This document shows, in pieces, positions 8,801-11,696 of a stretch of 11,696 nucleotides of DNA. Source of the stretch: Bacteroidota bacterium (GTDB lineage: Bacteria > Bacteroidota > Bacteroidia > Bacteroidales > Prolixibacteraceae); assembly GCA_030706665.1 (NCBI GenBank), contig JAUZOB010000078.1, positions 1 to 11,696 on the forward strand, written 5' to 3'. Positions within the stretch are counted from its first letter, which is position 1. Each line of letters begins with the position of its first letter. Below the pieces are notes generated by a model that saw only the letters and a program-made list of their open reading frames with translations, was not told the DNA's origin and did not search any database. Both the position numbers and the translations under genes were made by a program.

Positions 8801-8935
8801 AACACATGTAATAATCTCATTCTTCTTATCCTGAATAATCTTGGTGAGATCATTTGTGTTTGTCGACCATGAACAAATAGGATAAAACAGGAATATTTGC
8901 AGAAATGAAATAAGGATTAACGCTCTTCTTTTCAT
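5873..8935 (-). CDS. Secreted multidomain N-acetylmuramoyl-L-alanine amidase-like protein (often labelled 'xanthan lyase')
   Basis: Exported protein of 1020 residues. A signal peptide covers about 1-24 (MKRR, then a hydrophobic core); Cys21 does not sit in a good lipobox. An Amidase_3-like zinc hydrolase domain is assembled from separated pieces: VWPSHGWYYEQK (164-175) with His168, TVEDAYTP (189-196) with Glu191, ALHTDAG (492-498) with His494, and LLELLSHEN (575-583) with Glu577 or Glu582 as the catalytic Glu. Between Glu191 and His494 lies a beta-rich insert (about 285-378) resembling the golvesin/xanthan-lyase accessory domain. A fibronectin type III domain follows (about 624-714), then a C-terminal domain of about 300 residues, probably a flavodoxin or amidotransferase-like fold without an obvious active site. 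The likely role is cleaving stem peptides from MurNAc in the periplasm, upstream of AmpG-type import. It is the first gene of the minus-strand operon. The 'xanthan lyase' label in databases is probably misleading here. Confidence 0.85.
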   Translation of the reverse strand: MKRRALILISFLQIFLFYPICSWSTNTNDLTKIIQDKKNEIITCVQGKNGKINLESYDVNISDRIVTLNFSGVYSYQPFRSEIITNQKNRIRKVLGDLFIDYEIRLNSSGRSAEALIPNFYRGTSIPIDSSRLEKRKDLRIPNVQNTSNPIVPTKGLFNRNIAVWPSHGWYYEQKDSRWDWQRSRLFGTVEDAYTPTIILPYLVPMLEKAGAQVFLPRERDTQTHEVIVDADKSTGKSKIKMIKGKWGLTPYPGFAIGNPPYSNGENPFTLGHCHQFLSKENKKVAYEWIPDIPENGEYAVYISYQSLTQSTTSARYQVYHSGGVTEFKVNQRIGGRTWIYLGTFQFEKEGKNKVVLAGQTDKPGELITADAVRFGGGMGNIARCINRSSIDNQNKQKTVQGSKICDQSIDSIKSIPTVSGRPRYVEGARYYLQYAGVPDTIVYTLTKGGDDYKDDYLCRGFWVNYLNRKPNLETEAGQFKGLGIPIDLSFALHTDAGITPNDSIIGTLAIFSTEADSGLFPNMQSRWASRDLTDMIQSQLVDDIRAQFNPKWTRRGLWNKPYSEAYGPQVPATLLELLSHENLADMKFGHDPHFKFAVARSIYKAMAKFIAFQNGTPCVIQPLPVSHFRITPGSNNTVSLSWRAVNDPLEPSAKAEKYKIYQRIGDKGFDNGIIVNDTTYTVKDLKPGEIYSFKIAAINEGGESFPSEILATSIANTNDKPVLIVNGFNRVSAPSAVDTSVYSGFTFNLDPGVSDHSDIGFVGDMYDFNRNSTFKDNDCPGWGASYGDFETKIIPGNTFDFSVIHGKAISNLGHSFVSTSDEAFKDGLIDVSAFNTIDLLLGKEKTTTYPDGSSRFSIFVPSLRSKLSEFTSNGGNLLISGAYVGSDLQLMHDTLSLAFAEKVLHYKPQTDHAAKIGQVEMTGFLFGKKNQAIDFNTSYNPQMYTVDSADAILPVGEGAFTIYRYSENTKSAAVAYSGAYKTIVTGFPLETITDPDQLEGFFKDVFHFFNNKTKSFKSK

Positions 8936-9020
8936 GACATTCAGTTTCGGTTATTTAGTTCTGTGAAACAATCGGATTATTTGTTGATTAATATACTTTC
9001 TTTAGATTCTGACATGGCAT

Positions 9021-9051
9021 CAAATTTAAAAGAAATAAAATAAAACACAAA
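9021..9051 (-). promoter_or_regulatory. Bacteroidota-type promoter for the amidase operon
   Basis: On the minus strand a TTTG -33 box (9051-9048) is followed after 19 nt by TAAATTTG (9028-9021), an exact match to TAnnTTTG with the preferred spacing. Transcription would begin near 9014-9017, giving a leader of about 80 nt before the amidase ATG. This is the best promoter match in the window. Confidence 0.65.
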
Positions 9052-9053
9052 AG

Positions 9054-9071
9054 ATGTAATACATGTTACAT
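9054..9071. promoter_or_regulatory. Candidate GntR-family operator between the divergent promoters
   Basis: ATGTAATACATGTTACAT matches its own reverse complement at 14 of 18 positions (ATGTAA ... TTACAT). Inside are two overlapping perfect odd palindromes, ATGTA-A-TACAT (9054-9064) and ATGT-T-ACAT (9063-9071). The first has the GTnnnAC core typical of FadR-subfamily operators. It lies 2 nt from the minus-strand -33 box and 6 nt from the plus-strand one, so one bound protein could control both transcripts. Binding by the regulator at the right end of the window is inference. Confidence 0.5.
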
Positions 9072-9077
9072 GATACT

Positions 9078-9108
9078 TTTTTCTTTTCATCCGAATTCAA
9101 TATATTTG
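9078..9108 (+). promoter_or_regulatory. Bacteroidota-type promoter for murK-murQ
   Basis: TATATTTG at 9101-9108 matches the TAnnTTTG -7 box exactly. Nineteen nt upstream is TTTT (9078-9081), three of four matches to the TTTG -33 box, within a T-rich run. Transcription would start near 9113-9115. Confidence 0.5.
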
Positions 9109-9130
9109 CATTATTGAATAAAGGGGCAGT

Positions 9131-9161
9131 CAATTTGTACACTTAATCAGTACATAAATTG
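9131..9161 (+). promoter_or_regulatory. Imperfect inverted repeat in the murK leader, possible hairpin or operator
   Basis: CAATTTGTAC (9131-9140) can pair with GTACATAAATTG (9150-9161), leaving a 2-nt bulge and a 9-nt loop. A short T-rich stretch (TTGTTTTTC) follows at once, so a weak attenuator is conceivable. The stem is mostly A-T and marginal, and an operator built on TGTAC/GTACA half-sites is an equal alternative. Confidence 0.25.
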
Positions 9162-9218
9162 TTTTTCTCCGGTTAAATAGGATAAAGATTTATTTACTTT
9201 CTGATATAATACAACTTT

Positions 9219-10055
9219 ATGATTTTAATTGCCGATAGTGGTTCGACTAAGACCGAATGGACTTTGGTTGATAAAGGTGAGGTGAGATTCCGGATTTACA
9301 CTCCCGGAATAAATCCATTTTACCAAACAACGGAAGAGATTATAGAAGTTCTCAACAGCAAAGCCTTTCAAGTTCCAGATAATGTTCAGAAAATAGTGTT
9401 TTATGGAGCAGGATGTGCTTTCCCTGAGAAGATCGAGATCGTAGCTAAAGCTATTGCATATTTTTCTCCCGGAACAACTATTGAAATAGAGAGCGATCTG
9501 GTTGGTGCGGCAAGAGCTTTGTGTAAACATGAAGCAGGGATTGCCTGTATTTTAGGAACAGGTTCTAATTCTTGCTATTATGATGGAAATAAGGTGGTTG
9601 AAAATGTGTCTCCACTGGGCTTTATTTTAGGTGACGAAGGAAGCGGTGCCGTAATGGGGAAAAAACTGGTAGCTGATTACATGAAAAAGCAAATGCCCGA
9701 GTCATTGCGTGAAAAATTCTCCAATACTTACGGAATTTCGAATGCACAGATTCTTGAATCTGTTTATCGTAAACCATTTCCCAATCGCTTTCTGGCAGGA
9801 TTTGCTCCGTTTTTAACTGAAAACATTCAGAATAGCTATATAAAGTCGCTTGTTGCTGACAGCTTTAGAGAATTTATCGTTAGAAATGTTTGTCAATACA
9901 GTGCTCATAAACAACTTCCGGTTCACTTTATTGGAAGTGTTGCCTTTTGGCTTCAATCCGTACTTGCTGAAGTTGCGCAGGAATTAGATATAAAGATTGG
10001 TAATATATATAAAAGTCCTATGGATGGACTTATTAACTATCATCAAAAAGATTAA
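9219..10055 (+). CDS. murK: BadF/BadG/BcrA/BcrD-family sugar kinase, probable MurNAc 6-kinase
   Basis: Cytosolic ATP-dependent amino-sugar kinase of 278 residues. The ASKHA-fold motifs are present: phosphate-1 DSGSTKTEW (6-14), the region around Asp93 (ESDLVGAARA, 91-100) expected to supply the catalytic Asp, phosphate-2 ILGTGSNS (111-118), the family block GFILGDEGSGA (134-144), and an adenosine-side GSVA (239-242). The family contains both GlcNAc and MurNAc kinases. The gene directly downstream, 6 nt away, is murQ, whose substrate is MurNAc-6-phosphate, so MurNAc kinase is the better call, as in the murK-murQ pair of Tannerella forsythia. A dual GlcNAc/MurNAc activity is possible. The ATG at 9219 is right because the DSGSTKT motif begins only five codons later, as is usual here. 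The gene is transcribed away from the amidase operon across the control region. Confidence 0.85.
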   Translation: MILIADSGSTKTEWTLVDKGEVRFRIYTPGINPFYQTTEEIIEVLNSKAFQVPDNVQKIVFYGAGCAFPEKIEIVAKAIAYFSPGTTIEIESDLVGAARALCKHEAGIACILGTGSNSCYYDGNKVVENVSPLGFILGDEGSGAVMGKKLVADYMKKQMPESLREKFSNTYGISNAQILESVYRKPFPNRFLAGFAPFLTENIQNSYIKSLVADSFREFIVRNVCQYSAHKQLPVHFIGSVAFWLQSVLAEVAQELDIKIGNIYKSPMDGLINYHQKD

Positions 10056-10061
10056 TTCAAG

Positions 10062-10925
10062 ATGGATTCAAAGAATAGTGACAACTTAAAAAAGTCTTCT
10101 GAGAGTGGAATTCAGCAAAGCGTGACAGAATCTTCCAATGAGTATACAAATCTGGATCAAATGTCTGCTTTTGAAATTCTCACAAACATAAATGAGGAAG
10201 ATCGTAAAGTTCCAAAAGCTGTCTCAAAATGCATTCCCAAGATAGAAAAGCTGGTGGTTGGCATAGTGGACAGAATGAAGAAAGGTGGCAAGGTCTTTTA
10301 TCTTGGTGCCGGAACCAGCGGACGCTTGGGGGTATTGGATGCATCGGAATTGCCACCTACTTTTGGCGTTCCTGAAAATGTAGTGATCGGATTAATTGCA
10401 GGTGGAGATACTGCGTTAAGGCATGCTGTTGAAGCCGCAGAAGATGATTATGAGAAAGCCTGGAATGAGATGAATAGTTTCGGAATAGGAGAGTATGACA
10501 CTGTTATCGGGATTGCTGCATCGGGAACTACACCATATGTTATAGGAGGAGTAAGAAAAGCAAGAGAAAATGGACTTCTGACCGCATGCATTACTTGTAA
10601 TCCGAATTCAAATCTTTCGAAAGAGGTTGAAATTCCGATTGAAGCAGTCGTAGGTCCCGAAATTATTACCGGGAGCACTCGGTTGAAAGCAGGAACTGCT
10701 CAGAAACTTATCCTGAATATGATTACGACTACGGTTATGATCAAAATGGGAAGAGTCAAAGGAAATAAGATGGTAAATATGCAATTGACCAATAAGAAAC
10801 TCGTTGAACGAGGGACAAAAATGATTATTGAAGAATTGAATATCCCATATGATGAAGCGAAGGCTCTTCTTCTAAAATACAGATCCGTAAAAAAAGCTGT
10901 TGAATTCTATAGAAGCCAGCATTAA
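10062..10925 (+). CDS. murQ: N-acetylmuramic acid 6-phosphate etherase (MurQ)
   Basis: Cytosolic SIS-domain lyase that cleaves the D-lactyl ether of MurNAc-6-P to give GlcNAc-6-P and D-lactate. The 287 residues are close to the 298 of E. coli MurQ. Signature segments are VTESSNEYTNLDQMS (21-35), YLGAGTSGRLGVLDASELPP (80-99), IAGGDTALRHAVEAAEDD (112-129), AASGTTPYVIGG (152-163) and GSTRLKAGTAQK (204-215). Glu96 in DASE and Glu127 in AAED are 31 residues apart, the same spacing as the catalytic pair Glu83/Glu114 in E. coli. The conserved TES...NLD block requires a start upstream of Met34, which supports the ATG at 10062; the first 20 or so residues are polar and probably disordered. It follows murK after 6 nt with no Shine-Dalgarno, so one transcript is likely. 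The transcript ends at the hairpin just past the stop. Confidence 0.96.
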   Translation: MDSKNSDNLKKSSESGIQQSVTESSNEYTNLDQMSAFEILTNINEEDRKVPKAVSKCIPKIEKLVVGIVDRMKKGGKVFYLGAGTSGRLGVLDASELPPTFGVPENVVIGLIAGGDTALRHAVEAAEDDYEKAWNEMNSFGIGEYDTVIGIAASGTTPYVIGGVRKARENGLLTACITCNPNSNLSKEVEIPIEAVVGPEIITGSTRLKAGTAQKLILNMITTTVMIKMGRVKGNKMVNMQLTNKKLVERGTKMIIEELNIPYDEAKALLLKYRSVKKAVEFYRSQH

Positions 10926-10928
10926 TAC

Positions 10929-10982
10929 AAAACCAACCAGAAGTCAGAGAACTACAAAGAATCCTGATTTCTGGTTGGTTTT
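10929..10982. terminator. Strong bidirectional terminator between murQ and the GntR gene
   Basis: Left arm AAAACCAACCAGAAGTCAG (10929-10947) and right arm CTGATTTCTGGTTGGTTTT (10964-10982) pair over 19 positions with a single G-U, around a 16-nt loop. The plus strand continues in T after the stem, and the minus strand has TTTT then TGTATTAAT. It begins 3 nt after the murQ stop and ends 17 nt before the GntR stop, so it can serve both convergent genes. Confidence 0.85.
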
Positions 10983-10999
10983 TGATATATTAAAATAAT

Positions 11000-11641
11000 T
11001 TACTTGCGAAAGTATTTATCGTAAATCTCATTGGTCCGTTCTACAAGTTGAAGCGATGCTCTATACGCAAGATCTTCATCCTTATCAATGATTGCTTGTA
11101 ATATAATTTGTTGAGATTTAAGCGTAGGCTCTTTTTCTCCCTCCACATTTGCATAAATTAAGTTTCGCATTCTTGGAATGAGTGTATAAATTGGTTCCAT
11201 TGTAATGATCATAAATGGATTCTGAGTCGCTTTTGCAACATTAAGATGAAACTTATTGATTATGTCGACTTCCATTTGTGTATTATCCGGATTACACTTA
11301 ATAAGAGATTCAATATTCTCTTTCAGGATGCAAATATCGTTATCAGACCGATTCCTTGAAGCCATTTTTGAAATTTGAGGTTCAAAAACCATTCGAGCTT
11401 CAATAATCTGAGAGATAAGATTGGAGTTAAATTGCAAATCATAATAAAGATTCAATGAATTGATCGCATCTTCTATTGTCAGCTCCGTTACATACATTCC
11501 GCTGCCTTTTTTGATTTGAATTAATCCTCGGGCACTTAATCGACGCAATGCTTCACGCAGGGCTGTTCTACTGACAGCAAACATCTCGCATAATTCACGT
11601 TCAGAAGGAAGTTTGCTTCCTACCAAAAGCTTTTTTTTCAA
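11000..11641 (-). CDS. FadR-subfamily GntR regulator (wHTH + FCD), N-terminus uncertain
   Basis: DNA-binding regulator, probably controlling this locus. The frame from a TTG at 11641 gives 213 residues. The winged helix-turn-helix is clear: GSKLPSERELCEMFAVSRTA (8-27), REALRRLSARGLI (29-41), and a wing at KKGSGMYVTE (44-53). An FCD ligand-binding domain follows (about 75-205). Of the usual FCD metal ligands only one His is obvious (His132 in FHLNVAKATQNP); the positions of the other two hold Gln (about Gln177/178 and Gln198), so ligand binding may be metal-independent. The first wHTH helix is missing from a TTG start. No in-frame ATG exists before the TAA at 11678-11680, and TTG starts are rare in this phylum. 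An A8 run right after the TTG could hide a one-base shift. The ligand could be MurNAc-6-P or a related sugar phosphate (inference). The gene converges on murQ. Confidence 0.82.
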   Translation of the reverse strand: MKKKLLVGSKLPSERELCEMFAVSRTALREALRRLSARGLIQIKKGSGMYVTELTIEDAINSLNLYYDLQFNSNLISQIIEARMVFEPQISKMASRNRSDNDICILKENIESLIKCNPDNTQMEVDIINKFHLNVAKATQNPFMIITMEPIYTLIPRMRNLIYANVEGEKEPTLKSQQIILQAIIDKDEDLAYRASLQLVERTNEIYDKYFRK

Positions 11642-11696
11642 GAAACCATGGTACGAGGTGCGGTGAATTTTTTTGAGTTATGTTTTGATGGTTCCA
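11642..11696 (-). other. Probable upstream coding part of the GntR gene in another frame, or its 5' region
   Basis: In the frame of the GntR gene this stretch reads back to a TAA at 11678-11680 with no ATG. A neighbouring minus-strand frame stays open to the window edge and ends HLVPWFLEKK, which would join to LLVGSKLPSER if the A8 run (11631-11638) had one base fewer. Its hydrophobic spacing suits the first helix of a GntR winged helix. A true short-start gene cannot be excluded because the window ends here. Confidence 0.35.

Larger units (their letters stand above)
8936..9218. other. 283-nt divergent control region between the amidase operon and murK-murQ
   Basis: Very AT-rich, with no credible ORF. 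It contains, left to right, the amidase leader (about 80 nt), a minus-strand promoter (9021-9051), an 18-bp near-palindrome (9054-9071), a plus-strand promoter (9078-9108) and a murK leader of about 105 nt that holds an imperfect inverted repeat (9131-9161). Neither downstream gene has a Shine-Dalgarno sequence. Confidence 0.7.

Noticed and set aside
5873..8935. Literal reading of this gene as a xanthan lyase
   Set aside because: The residues that can be recognised are those of an Amidase_3-type zinc hydrolase, and the neighbours are peptidoglycan-recycling genes; polysaccharide-lyase motifs are not seen.
8873..8935. Lipoprotein signal at Cys21 of the amidase
   Set aside because: The residues before the Cys (YPI) do not form a usual lipobox; an ordinary signal peptide fits better.
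8936..9218. A riboswitch, such as a glmS-type or other known class, in the control region
   Set aside because: No recognisable conserved riboswitch core was seen, and the region is too AT-rich for a stable multi-helix fold.
9225..9530. Minus-strand open frame of 101 codons
   Set aside because: It is antisense to the BadF kinase motifs DSGSTKT and ESDLVGAARA; it is a shadow of a real gene.
9219..10055. GlcNAc kinase as the main call for the BadF-family protein
   Set aside because: The family allows it, but the 6-nt coupling to murQ argues for MurNAc as substrate; dual activity remains open.
10448..10678. Minus-strand open frame of 76 codons
   Set aside because: It is antisense to the best-conserved part of murQ.

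Overview
The window looks like chromosomal DNA from a member of the Bacteroidota, probably order Bacteroidales. The reasons are the AT-rich composition, the near absence of Shine-Dalgarno sequences, promoter-like boxes of the TTTG / TAnnTTTG type, and protein families typical of that order: a 'xanthan lyase'-labelled amidase, a DUF4922 protein and a BadF-type sugar kinase beside MurQ. The family or genus cannot be fixed from the sequence. I see no mobile element, CRISPR array, tRNA or rRNA.

Layout. Five minus-strand genes fill 1-8935. In transcription order they are a secreted multidomain amidase (5873-8935), a two-module family-2 glycosyltransferase (4397-5869, 3 nt gap), a DUF4922 protein resembling galactose-1-phosphate uridylyltransferase (3068-4099, after a 297-nt gap), a SpoIID/LytB protein with no signal peptide (1598-2941), and an AmpG-like permease whose C-terminus runs off the left edge (1-1578). 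A 283-nt divergent control region (8936-9218) separates these from two plus-strand genes, a BadF-family kinase (9219-10055, probable murK) and murQ (10062-10925). A strong bidirectional hairpin (10929-10982) lies between murQ and a convergent FadR-type GntR regulator (11000 to about 11641), whose N-terminus is unclear.

How it fits together. This is a peptidoglycan (muropeptide) recycling and MurNAc catabolism locus. The amidase would remove stem peptides outside the cytoplasm. The AmpG-like carrier would import muropeptides or disaccharides. The kinase and MurQ would turn MurNAc into MurNAc-6-P and then GlcNAc-6-P plus D-lactate. The regulator would sense a pathway intermediate. The roles of three apparently cytosolic partners (SpoIID-like protein, DUF4922 protein, glycosyltransferase) are not explained by the textbook pathway, and no NagZ, AmpD or LdcA gene is visible here. 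These three are the most interesting part of the window.

Regulation. The divergent region has a well-formed minus-strand promoter (TTTG-N19-TAAATTTG), a plausible plus-strand promoter ending in TATATTTG, and an 18-bp near-palindrome with a GTnnnAC core between their -33 boxes. That is a good candidate operator for the GntR protein at the right end.
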